From Metridium senile (lineage: Eukaryota > Cnidaria > Anthozoa > Actiniaria > Metridiidae), in contig OX459107.1 in assembly GCA_949775045.1 (NCBI GenBank), positions 11,745,250 through 11,809,249 of the forward strand: a stretch of DNA of 64,000 bases, given 5' to 3'. The notes under the pieces are model-generated. The model was not told where the DNA came from, made no database searches, and worked only from the letters and a program-made list of their open reading frames with translations. Numbering within the stretch: the first letter of the stretch is position 1; every line of letters begins with the position of its first letter. Both the position numbers and the translations under genes were made by a program. Below, one piece after another: positions 25,101 to 31,464 of the stretch.

Positions 25101-28100
25101 TTTTCACTTTCAATTACCCCATCCCCCTGGGGGGACACCCTGTGTTCAAGTGGTAGGGATGATTTGTCATTAGCGGTCGATTTTGAAAATGCCTCCTAAA
25201 AAGTACGCATGTCTTGTCATAATTCCCTGCAAAAGCAAATGGAGAGGGCCCTGGGAACGAGGTTGATGTCTTGTCAAGTAAAAGCCTTGTAGAATTTCAA
25301 CCTCTAAAAGGTACGACTTCGCCGGCAATTTTCTTGACAGCTAAGCTTATTTTTATTAAAAAATCCAAGTAAAAATGATCCTTACATGTAGGGAGGGGGT
25401 AGTGTTAAGTAATTGATTTTTGATCCAGAACCTTAAATGGTACGCATAGGAAAAAAGTCGATCACTCCTACCACTTGCACAAAGGGGATCCTCCCGTGCA
25501 GTTAACATACATATCATAATATGGCAAATAATTTAAACAACTATTCTTTTTGACCAACTATTCTCTCATACATGTGGAAACTCGATTGCATTGCAACATG
25601 AGCACGAGGCTAGCCAGTCAAGAACGATAGCTGGTCGCCATATTCCCATTTGTTCTATGTATGCACTGTTACCCTGGGTTCCAGAGGTTATTTTCTACTT
25701 CTTACCACGGTTTGTAAAGGTTAACGACGTACATAAGATAAATACAAATACTAGATCACGAAACCCTCTACCAGGGTATAAAACTGTATGACTTATAAGT
25801 CTATGGGTATCTGTATGGTAGGAATTGAGCAGTGGTCTAGATGAAAGTCCTACATCAGGAATTGAGTTACTCAGGGCAGCAAGTCATCTCTCTACTGACT
25901 TTGAACGGTCAGCGGGAATGGATACTACACCGGAAGTCAGCGCAATTCTAGGTAAGCTATCGCTTTGTTATAAAGTTCCCATAACTACTTCTAAATATAT
26001 AATTGTATTTACAAAAACCATGTACTTGTAGAAGGGAACTCATCTTTCTGGTGCTTCTTAGCCAACACCCACAAAAGGGAAGTATGAGATACACGGTATT
26101 TCCCACGGTACTTCACTATAAAAGTGGTGGCTGAGATGAATTAGTTAGTTGAAGTTCCTGCTTGGATAGTAGACATTAAAAGCCAAATAAAGATCCCTAA
26201 ACGCGCCTCTTGCAAGTTTAACAGCTTTATCAACGTACAACCGTTTTCATATACTTTGTCCCAAATGAAATCGAAAATAGTAAAACTGTTGTTAGTAATC
26301 ACTATTTATCTTTTTATTACGATGATCCTTATAGCTTCCATAATCAAGGGAGATGTGTATTTTCATCTCCAATGCAACGCTACGTACTATACTCAATAAA
26401 TTCGCAATTGACGCTAGACAAGTTGCTGAGAACATTGCAGTTTAACAGCGCCTTTAAGGACTTCTTTGTCATATCTTTAGTATGCAATATCTATTTTTTT
26501 TAACAGAAAGGAGTCGTCGATCACGTGACCTGTCTTTCAGTGGAGACAGAAAAATGGACGTTAGCACCGGGACACCAAGTAAACCATACAGCAGGTCAGC
26601 GGCTATTTCTACTTGTAGATTTTAATGGGGATGTTAATAACTTTGATTGTCTAATAAATGTATGTATCATTTTTTAATGTAATACAGGTTATCGACAGCT
26701 GATCGTTTATCGATTTTGTCGCCCATCGCTGATAGAGATGAAGACATACCAGAACTTGCTGTACCCCTTGAAGATATAGGTATCATATGATAAATAGTAG
26801 TATATGATATATCATGGTGACTGGATGATGGCTGATATATGATGGTTGAAGATATAGGTAGACTCTCGTATATGACATATCATGGTGTTGATGATAACAG
26901 TCGTGCATGGTGATGACTGATATATGATGGTTATGGTGATGACTGATATATGATGGTTATGGTGATGACTGATATATGATGGTGATGATGATGACTGATA
27001 TATGATGGTTATGGTGATGACTGATATATGATGGTTATGGTGATGACTGATATATGATGGTTATGGTGATGACTGATATATGATGGTTATGGTGATGACT
27101 GATATATGATGGTGATGATGATGACTGATATATGATGGTTATGGTGATGACTGATATATGATGGTTATGGTGATGACTGATATATGATGGTTATGGTGAT
27201 GACTGATATATGATGGTGATGATGATGACTGATATATGATGGTTATGGTGATGACTGATATATGATGGTGATGATGATGACTGATATATGATGGTTATGA
27301 TGATGACTAATATATGATGGTTATGGTGATGACTGATATATGATGGTTATGGTGATGACTAATATATGATGGTTATGATGATGACTAATATATGATGGTG
27401 ATGATGATGACTGATATATGATGGTTATGGTGATTATGATGGTGTTGATGATAACAGTGGTGATGGTGTTGACGATAACGGTCGTGGTGATGATGATGAC
27501 TGATATATGATGGTTATGGTGATTATGATGGTGTTGATGATAACAGTGGTGATGGTGTTGATGATAACGGTCGTGGTGATGATGATGACTGATATATGAT
27601 GGTTATGGTGATTATGATGGTGTTGATGATAACAGTGATGATGGTGTTGACGATAACGGTCGTGGTGATGATGATGACTGATATATGATGGTTATGGTGA
27701 TTATGATGGTGTTGATGATAACAGTGGTGATGGTGTTGATGATAACGGTCGTGGTGATGATGATGGCTGATATATGATGGTTATGGTGATTATGATGGTG
27801 TTGATGATAACAGTGGTGATGGTGTTGATGATAACGGTCGTGGTGATGATGATGGCTGATATATGATGGTTATGGTGATTATGATGGTGTTGATGATAAC
27901 AGTGGTGATGGTGTTGATGATAACGGTCGTGGTGATGATGATGACTGATATATGATGGTTATGGTGATTATGATGGTGTTGATGATAACGGTCGTGGTGA
28001 TTATCATTAATTATGAAGTTACTTATGATGATGTTGCAAGGTGAAACTGGCAATGGTGAGAATGATGATGACAACGGGGATGACAAAATTTGCTGTTACT

Positions 28101-29234
28101 TTGTAGAAGAACATCTTAGTCTAGATGAAAGCGATCAAGACAGGATATCAGATGATGCAACATACGAGACGATAAGGTAGACATGGGACGGCAATAGTCC
28201 CCTGCGCCATCTTGAAAAGTGGCCTGGCCTTTGCATCGAAGCGAGACGAACGTTGAGCTTGCAATGATAGAGACCTTTCAACATCTTGCCGGACAATTAT
28301 TCGCTTGTCTCTATCATTGTCAATTCGTCTCGCTTTAATGCAAAGGCCTGGTTACCTTTCAATATGGCGCAGGGAACTGTGAAGGGGACTATTATCTTAG
28401 GGAGGGACTCAGGGGTATACGTCTCGGGTATGTTGGTTAGGAACCTTCAAGAACAACACTAAAAGATACCGAAAGGCCTTTTTAAAAAGGAAAAGTCGCT
28501 CAAACAGAAAACCATTCATTCCTCTTTCAGGACAATCAAAGAAGTGATGGGGGATAATTTAATGATCAAGCTAAGTTCAGCGATACCCTACGCCACAAAG
28601 AGAAAATATGCCGCTAAATTATTTTATAATGTGATAGGTAGGTAATTAAATAAGGACATCAAACTAATGACATTCTAGTGCGTCCCAGCCTCTTGAAATG
28701 AAGTTAGTATTAATAGCCATGTATACTTCTGTAATAATGTAAAACACACTAGTCTCTGTTTTTGCATTCCTTTTTATAGTTGGCATCTGCTCAACGGACC
28801 ACTTGCATAAATATTTATACTATTTCACTTGCTCCCATTTTCTCCCCCCTACCCCCCCCCCCCCCCCCCCCCCCCCCCAAAAAAAACATTAGTGTGAATC
28901 ATTTTTCACACAAACGAAAATTAACACAATCTGTCAACACACATCCATATAACACCGGATCAACACTGTTTTTGAGTATGATTCCGTTTTGGAATTCCCT
29001 ATCCTTTTGGCGACGTTTAGCCTGATCTTTAGACGGGGCCTGGGCTATCAATAGTATAGAACCCAGACCCCGTCTCAATCAAGCTAGGCATTTGGCAAAG
29101 AGCAATCCAGAGATATAATCCGACTATTTTCTTTTTGTTGAATGTGTACAGCTTTAACCAACATTGGCGTGCTAGCCCTCGTACAAGATCGTCCTTATGG
29201 GGAAATCGTCATTGGACGCGGAAGGCAGTACTAA
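8496..29234 (+). CDS. REC8: Meiotic cohesin kleisin REC8, complete in 18 exons
   Basis: REC8 is the meiotic alpha-kleisin. It closes the SMC1/SMC3 cohesin ring and holds sister chromatids together until separase cuts it. Exons: 8496-8548, 9643-9723, 11216-11319, 12269-12359, 15545-15644, 16090-16269, 17104-17195, 20929-21014, 21449-21474, 22133-22303, 23465-23525, 24821-24933, 25822-25951, 26507-26594, 26688-26779, 28107-28176, 28531-28637, 29152-29234 (TAA). The sum is 1728 nt, 575 aa, close to vertebrate REC8 (about 550). The kleisin N-terminus is clear: MFYAHDVLTKKGKLGIIW, then LAATYKGNKSKYL (exons 1-2), then the SMC3-binding helices in exons 3-4. The middle is acidic and variable. Exons 10-12 carry RRKRKLAVD, LKDLFTSPATS and GPLRYLWES, as in REC8/RAD21. 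Exons 17-18 form the SMC1-binding winged helix (KRKYAAKLFYNVI, then RPYGEIVIG in register). Exons 13-14 join to give an ERSR, fitting the separase ExxR pattern. AATAAA signals follow the stop at 29282 and 29344. Confidence 0.93.
9148..9353. mobile_element. MITE-like hairpin with AAGGCCCGG ends
   Basis: Starts AAGGCCCGG and ends CCCGGGCCTT. Inside each end are inverted copies of a sequence around AACGGCTTCAACAT. It is 206 bp, has no ORF, and lies in REC8 intron 1. Only one copy is seen here. Confidence 0.7.
9734..10870. repeat. GATT/GATTGTCT satellite in REC8 intron 2
   Basis: About 1.1 kb of GATT-based tandem repeat. It starts as simple (TTGA)n with GGTT interruptions, then from about 10130 resolves into a higher-order 16-bp unit GATTGGTTGATTGTCT and its 12-bp variant. 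It fills most of the intron between exons 9643-9723 and 11216-11319. Confidence 0.95.
11338..11385. repeat. Short hairpin with AACCTCGTTCCC arms
   Basis: AACCTCGTTCCC and GGGAACGAGGTT face each other across about 22 bases. Similar GGGAACGAGG strings occur near 25256, so this is probably the remnant of a dispersed hairpin family. Confidence 0.5.
11392..11638. mobile_element. IR-B hairpin element, copy 1
   Basis: The left arm contains GGCGATTGCACGACCG; the right arm contains its near-inverse, CGGTCGTGCAATCGC. A second copy with the same arms is at 29875-30138. There is no ORF. It lies in REC8 intron 3. Confidence 0.75.
11763..11907. mobile_element. Hairpin element with TAGAGTGATTTTCAT ends
   Basis: The ends TAGAGTGATTTTCATTTGAC and GTCATATGAAAATCACTCTA are inverted copies, and an adjoining CGTGAAAGA/TCTTTCACGG extends the arms. 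It is 145 bp, without an ORF, in REC8 intron 3. Confidence 0.75.
12091..12200. repeat. Dispersed repeat shared with 22542-22657
   Basis: A stretch carrying CATCGTTTAGGATTGGTT and, further on, CCAAACAATAGCGGT occurs in inverse orientation at 22542-22657 with moderate divergence. It ends about 70 bp before REC8 exon 4. Its ends are not defined. Confidence 0.6.
12403..13536 (+). repeat. Left arm of a 1,134-bp inverted duplication
   Basis: Base i of this arm pairs with base 27304-i of 13768-14901. Every stretch compared, coding and non-coding, was identical, and four predicted peptides are the same from both arms. The arm begins 43 bp after REC8 exon 4. It contains THAP exon 1 and most of THAP exon 2. 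No target-site duplication is obvious at the outer borders: the left flank ends TTGACAAAC and the right flank begins TATGTAAAA. Confidence 0.93.
12696..13782 (+). CDS. THAP zinc-finger protein, nested in REC8 intron 4 (copy 1)
   Basis: THAP domains are C2CH zinc-binding DNA-binding modules found in transcription factors and in P-element-type transposases. Exon 1 is 12696-12723 (MEEKTDSKP) and exon 2 starts at 13250. The spliced ORF read to the stop at 13780-13782 gives 186 aa; an in-frame donor CTA|GTAAGT at 13689/13690 suggests a further exon that I cannot find before the mirror copy starts. The THAP domain spans roughly residues 22-105: CCYFNC, a central W in VWCNRMGK, VCNEHF, and RLKDGVAP at the position of the usual AVPTIF box. 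A basic stretch (RRRKPP, PKKKLK) follows. The gene shares REC8's strand. It may be a host THAP gene, a transposase fragment or a pseudogene; no catalytic domain is visible. Confidence 0.7.
13537..13767. other. 231-bp loop between the palindrome arms
   Basis: Single-copy spacer of the inverted duplication. It encodes the basic tail of THAP copy 1 and the splice donor at 13690. Read on the minus strand it supplies a short unrelated tail to copy 2. Confidence 0.85.
13705..14608 (-). pseudogene. Mirror-image THAP copy, truncated (copy 2)
   Basis: The mirror of copy 1 on the minus strand: exon 1 at 14608-14581 and exon 2 from 14054. The zinc ligands and RLKDGV are intact, but the inverted repeat ends at 13768. 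The reading frame then runs into the loop for about 20 unrelated residues and stops at 13705, so the basic tail of copy 1 is lost. Predicted length is 125 aa if spliced like copy 1. It looks like a by-product of the inverted duplication, although the promoter-proximal sequence is duplicated as well. Confidence 0.65.
13768..14901 (-). repeat. Right arm of the 1,134-bp inverted duplication
   Basis: Reverse complement of 12403-13536; identity is broken only outside 14901. Beyond it the sequence is unique and continues to REC8 exon 5 at 15545, so the palindrome lies wholly inside one intron. Confidence 0.93.
14931..15115. repeat. GCGCGC/ATTGG-containing repeat end
   Basis: GCGCGCTCTGATTGGCT, then TACCGT and CCAGAGG, recurs at about 21722-21765 and, in shorter form on the other strand, near 55928-55945. 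It is a dispersed, promoter-like repeat of unresolved extent. Confidence 0.4.
15270..15384. mobile_element. Hairpin with octamer-containing arms
   Basis: ATTACAGTTACATGCAAATG at 15271-15290 is matched by its exact reverse complement at 15364-15383. Inside lies a weaker inverted pair around TTCAAG and GGGC. There is no ORF. Confidence 0.75.
15673..15777. mobile_element. 105-bp hairpin with TACAGTTGA ends
   Basis: Left end TACAGTTGACTCTCACTG; right end CACGAGAGAATCAACTGTA; inner arms share GACCAC and GTGGTC. It lies 28 bp after REC8 exon 5, so it begins almost at the splice donor. Confidence 0.7.
16876..16949. repeat. 8-bp tandem repeat CGCTTGCC
   Basis: Nine near-perfect copies of an 8-bp GC-rich unit in REC8 intron 6, standing out against the AT-rich surroundings. 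Confidence 0.95.
17227..17425 (+). mobile_element. IR-C element, copy 1 (PIF/Harbinger-like MITE)
   Basis: About 199 bp with ends GGCCTCGTCTACACG and CGTGTAGACGGGGTC, imperfect inverted repeats, and a body with repeated GCGGTTTC and TCCGGAT. It is flanked by TAA on both sides. Four other copies lie in the window. There is no ORF. Confidence 0.85.
17457..17889. mobile_element. IR-D element, diverged copy, carrying IR-C copy 2
   Basis: The ends AGAGTAGTTTCACATAAGCC and the inverse at 17868-17888 pair over about 65 bp, through GGTTCTTGTATGCTAATGTG. Its centre is occupied by an IR-C element (17586-17785). Terminal TTTCACATAAGC matches the other IR-D copies. Confidence 0.8.
17586..17785 (-). mobile_element. 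IR-C element, copy 2
   Basis: Reverse orientation, with TTA on both flanks (TTA|GACCCC ... GGCC|TTA). It is inserted inside the diverged IR-D copy at 17457-17889. Confidence 0.85.
17914..18032. repeat. About 119-bp direct repeat, copy 1
   Basis: Nearly identical to 19975-20092, with only a few substitutions; shared strings include TACGATTATACGATGTGATG. The two copies bracket the IR-D cluster and each follows an IR-C copy, which suggests a local segmental duplication. Confidence 0.85.
18078..18632. mobile_element. IR-D element with IR-C copy 3 inserted
   Basis: The arms begin TAGAACGATTTCACATAAGC and contain two ATGCAAAT octamers each. The body matches 19258-19602 in reverse orientation, except that this copy is interrupted by IR-C at 18268-18467. 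There is no ORF. Confidence 0.88.
18268..18467 (-). mobile_element. IR-C element, copy 3 (with empty-site paralogue)
   Basis: Inserted in an IR-D body. The occupied site reads CTATCTTTTA, element, TTAGTGC; the uninterrupted paralogue in 19258-19602 reads CTATCTTTTAGTGC. The difference is the element plus a duplicated TTA. This supports a 3-bp TTA/TAA target duplication, typical of PIF/Harbinger. Confidence 0.9.
18630..19261. mobile_element. IR-D relative, 630-bp foldback
   Basis: The ends TAGAACGATTTCGCATAAGT pair with the inverse at about 19242-19261, and complementarity extends inward through CATGCTAATGAGCT, CCCGTGCGCTCT and a CATTCCACGGAA block. It abuts the IR-D copies on both sides and shares the TAATAG junctions. 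There is no ORF. Confidence 0.85.
19258..19602. mobile_element. IR-D element, uninterrupted copy
   Basis: Same element as 18078-18632 in reverse orientation but lacking the IR-C insertion, so it serves as the empty-site reference. Arms carry ATGCAAAT and its complement. Confidence 0.88.
19731..19929 (+). mobile_element. IR-C element, copy 4
   Basis: The ends AGGCCTCGTCTACACG and GTGTAGACGGGGTCT and the body match copy 1 closely. It is followed at 19975 by the second copy of the 119-bp direct repeat. Confidence 0.88.
19975..20092. repeat. About 119-bp direct repeat, copy 2
   Basis: Direct repeat of 17914-18032, in the same orientation, with a few mismatches. Confidence 0.85.
20223..20505. 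mobile_element. IR-E hairpin element, copy 1
   Basis: The left end TACACCCTTTCCGAGAAA and right end TTTCTCGGAAACGGTGTA face each other. Next inside are TTGTCACCCGTGAAAAG and CAAGCTAGTGGCGCA. A second copy is at 62758-63016. It is directly joined to IR-F copy 1. Confidence 0.85.
20504..20692. mobile_element. IR-F hairpin element, copy 1
   Basis: Ends ACACCTACTTGCA and TGCAAGTAGGT, with arms of about 85 bp that include ATTTGTAATTTAGTGGATTA and its inverse. A second copy is at 44268-44503. It abuts IR-E copy 1. Confidence 0.88.
20757..20896. mobile_element. IR-G element, copy 1
   Basis: The ends GCCTGCAAAACAG and CTGTTTTGCAGG are inverted. The body has AAATCGGATTTTGGGGTTCC, also found at 58835-59016. 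It ends 32 bp before REC8 exon 8. Confidence 0.7.
21850..22020. mobile_element. IR-H element, diverged copy 1
   Basis: A hairpin with AAAGCGAGACGAAC and GTTCGTCTCGCTTTGATGC arms around a TTGTCCCGCAAGG centre, ending GCAGGGAACTGTGCAGGGGAC. It is the same family as 23710-23857, 28192-28391 and 33667-33855. The outer left end is eroded. Confidence 0.75.
22542..22890. repeat. Composite of dispersed repeats
   Basis: 22542-22657 is an inverse copy of 12091-12200. From about 22665 to 22890 it resembles the element at 25130-25497 (IR-J), sharing AAAATGA-CCTTACATGTA and GGTACGCA-AGGAAA strings. No exon is seen. Confidence 0.55.
23710..23857. mobile_element. IR-H element, copy 2
   Basis: The ends AGTCCCCTTGACAGTTCCC and ACTGTGAAGGGGACT are inverted, with a TTGTCCCGTAAGG centre as in the other copies. 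It is 148 bp with no ORF. Confidence 0.82.
23880..24345. repeat. About 69-bp tandem repeat interrupted by IR-I
   Basis: Units containing GATTGTCGTAGCACTGGAGAA and CTTGCTTGTTTGGATGTGTG repeat on both sides of an IR-I hairpin (23972-24234), so the hairpin is inserted into the array. Confidence 0.75.
23972..24234. mobile_element. IR-I hairpin element, copy 1
   Basis: The ends TACACCTATTTCAATTAACG and CGTTAATTGAAATAGGTGTA are perfect inverses. Arms extend over about 75 bp through GAGACCGATAGGAATTGTGG. A nearly identical copy lies at 29604-29866 and a diverged one at 57568-57745. Confidence 0.9.
25130..25497. mobile_element. IR-J inverted-repeat element
   Basis: The left end has CAAGTGGTAGGGATGA and AAAAAGTACGCATG; the right end has GGTACGCATAGGAAAAAAG and CACTCCTACCACTTG in the opposite sense. 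A diverged relative lies at about 22665-22890. It is in REC8 intron 12. Confidence 0.5.
26780..28010. repeat. Minisatellite with higher-order structure in REC8 intron 15
   Basis: The first part (to about 27420) is a 26-bp unit around GACTGATATATGATGGTTATG. The second part (27420-28010) switches to units of about 90 bp that add GTGTTGATGATAACAGTGG and AACGGTCGTGGTGATG. It starts at the donor of exon 15 (26779) and ends about 100 bp before exon 16. Minus-strand His/Ser/Thr-rich ORFs in it are only translations of the repeat. Confidence 0.95.
28192..28391. mobile_element. IR-H element, copy 3
   Basis: Begins AGTCCCCTGCGCCATCTTG and ends CGCAGGGAACTGTGAAGGGGACT, with GCGAGACGAACGTTGAG arms. It lies 15 bp after REC8 exon 16. 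Confidence 0.85.
28851..28886. repeat. Poly-C tract
   Basis: An uninterrupted C run followed by A. It makes a spurious proline-rich ORF on the plus strand and is a likely sequencing trouble spot. It lies in REC8 intron 17. A second C-run lies at about 46168-46185. Confidence 0.9.
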
Positions 29235-29603
29235 CCGAACACGTCTTTTATCTTACTTTTGAACATTTTCATATTTTAAAAAATAAATTCTACAAGTTGG
29301 AAAATATATTTATTTTAAAGAGGTTACTTCTGCATATGAGCATTAATAAACGCTCTTTATTGTTGAATAAAAATTATAAATGCATAAAATTATTTATTAT
29401 CTTACAATTGAATATTAAAACATTGTTTAGTATTTGGAGATTTAGTCTTCCTAACAATAAATAGATTGTTGGTTGTTTGTATATCAGTATTCAAAATCAA
29501 ATATCATGACATCAAAGAGTGTCAATAAAAAGAAATAAGGGTCAAAATAGCTACTCTCAAGAAGGTTGGTCATTTTTGTAAAGTATATCTATCACGTGAC
29601 CAT

Positions 29604-29866
29604 ATACACCTATTTCAATTAACGTTGTCCATCTGGAATGGTTGATCTGAGACCGATAGGAATTGTGGGAGCTCGTTAAACTGCAAATGCACTATTATAA
29701 TCACACTTGAATATTAATGTTTACTTCTGAAATACTGTTATCCATAATTCAGCACCATTCAAGTGTGATTAAAACAATGTATTTGGAATTTAACAAGCTC
29801 CCACAATTCCTATCGGTCTCAGATCAACCATTCCAGATGGACAACGTTAATTGAAATAGGTGTATA
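29604..29866. mobile_element. IR-I hairpin element, copy 2
   Basis: Same terminal inverted repeats and interior as 23972-24234, with the middle in the opposite orientation and few differences over the arms, so both insertions appear recent. Confidence 0.9.
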
Positions 29867-29874
29867 CCTAAATC

Positions 29875-30138
29875 AAAAAAGGTGAACGGTGAACGGCGAT
29901 TGCACGACCGCAAGGAATTGTGGTTACCCATACAACATATCCTAGTGTTTCTCTGGATTTCAAAGCACAGTTCCCTCAATTTTGAGCTCTCCATCTAGAT
30001 GGGGTTGTTGGTACGTGTGCATTAATTTCTCTTTCTGCCACAAAAGATCGTACATAAAAATACATATCAAAGACCCACAATTCCTTTCAGTCGTGCAATC
30101 GCCATTCACCGTTCTGTACGTCAACCTTTTCTGAAATA
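29875..30138. mobile_element. IR-B hairpin element, copy 2
   Basis: Arms with GGCGATTGCACGACCG and CAGTCGTGCAATCGCC, as in 11392-11638. It starts within about 10 bp of the end of IR-I copy 2. Confidence 0.75.
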
Positions 30139-31050
30139 CGTGTATATATAGTGAGGCTTACAATCCAGTTTTATCGTATTATTTAAATGAGAATATTCTG
30201 GCCGATACACTTTCTTTCTTCTTTAATGTTGAAGCTACTCGACTAACAGCGACTACATATCCTAGGATATAAAGTATTTCTCTCGTAAAATAAATCCCTT
30301 TGCTTGGAGAGGGTCCTAGAAACGAGCCTGCCATGATAATTATATAAATTAAGTTATTATATCACATATATTTATATCAGAGTATCTGCCAACCTTCTTG
30401 AGATCAGCTATATACAAAACTATTCATATAACACACACACTCTCAATAGCAGTATTATTGTCGGGTTCAAGATCATAAAACTAAGGCCGCAAGGATGTAT
30501 GGGTAAGCGGTAAATCAGCTACGTTTAATGTATCAAAAGAAAACATTTCGATATTTATCCAAATAAATTATCTTATTCTAAAGTGAGGAAATACATTCGA
30601 TATTCATCCAAATAAATTATCTAATTTGAGGAAATACATTCGAACTAATAGGCCATGCCATTTGGCGAATTTAACGCTTACCCAGGTATCTTTATTTATT
30701 TTTCAATGGCCGACTTTCCAGATATGCTTGACTTGCCATGTAAAAAGAATCAAAACGAGGGTCAGTGTATAGTCTTCAGTTATTCTTTATAATCTTTTGT
30801 TTAATGAGACTCGTTCTAATCTTATTCAGTTCATCAAGCATATTTCAAACGTCGACTGACAAGCAAAGCCGCAAAATTTCACTCAACAGTACATACATGG
30901 TCACACGTGATACTTTTGCAAATATTTTTTTCAGCTGCACAACGCTTTTGACATTGAGAATAATGGACCACCTCAGCTTTCTTGTTTGTTTACCCATTGC
31001 AGACAACATGATGCAACCATTGGTATTCAACACTGGTATTCATTGATCAC

Positions 31051-31300
31051 ACAGCTATTTCAAAAAACGCTGAATACTGCATACTGAAGACCAAAATGCA
31101 TTTTGGGACGGGCAATATTGTTTAAAGTAAAATAAATAATAATTAGATATTATATTCTTAGTGCATTCGACTCAAAACAATATACGAGCTAGTTATGAGA
31201 AGTAAATATCGCTGTATATTTATTTTATTAATAAGACCCATAATGCCCTTTGGTCTTGGAATGCACTATTCAGTATTCAACGTTTTTTAAAATAGCTGTA
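31051..31300. mobile_element. IR-A hairpin element, copy 2
   Basis: The left end CAGCTATTTCAAAAAACGC and right end CGTTTTTTAAAATAGCTG are inverted, and CTGAATACTGCATACTGAAG faces ATTCAGTATT. It matches 3002-3276 including TATCGCTGTATATTTATTTT. Confidence 0.8.
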
Positions 31301-31464
31301 TGTAAATGAACGTGTTATTCATCATAAAATAGCAATTCTCAGTCTCACGTGGTCAGAAATGGGCAATTTGAATCCAAAAGAGGTCTACTTTTTGGTGTTT
31401 GACTGGCCTGGCCTTATTGTCCACCAGAGAGTCTCCCAATGTAAAAGAATATATCACTCCATTG

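Larger units (their letters stand above)
29235..31464. other. REC8-FBXW4 convergent intergenic region
   Basis: The 3' ends of the two genes face each other. The region holds the REC8 poly(A) signals, IR-I copy 2, IR-B copy 2 and IR-A copy 2. I see no further conserved exon between them. Confidence 0.7.

Noticed and set aside
27790..28086. His/Ser-rich ORF on the minus strand
   Set aside because: Translation of the REC8 intron 15 minisatellite.
28780..29025. Proline-rich ORF, or a REC8 last exon starting at about 28781
   Set aside because: The prolines come from a poly-C tract; the true last exon is 29152-29234, which restores the conserved C-terminal PYGEIVIG sequence in phase.
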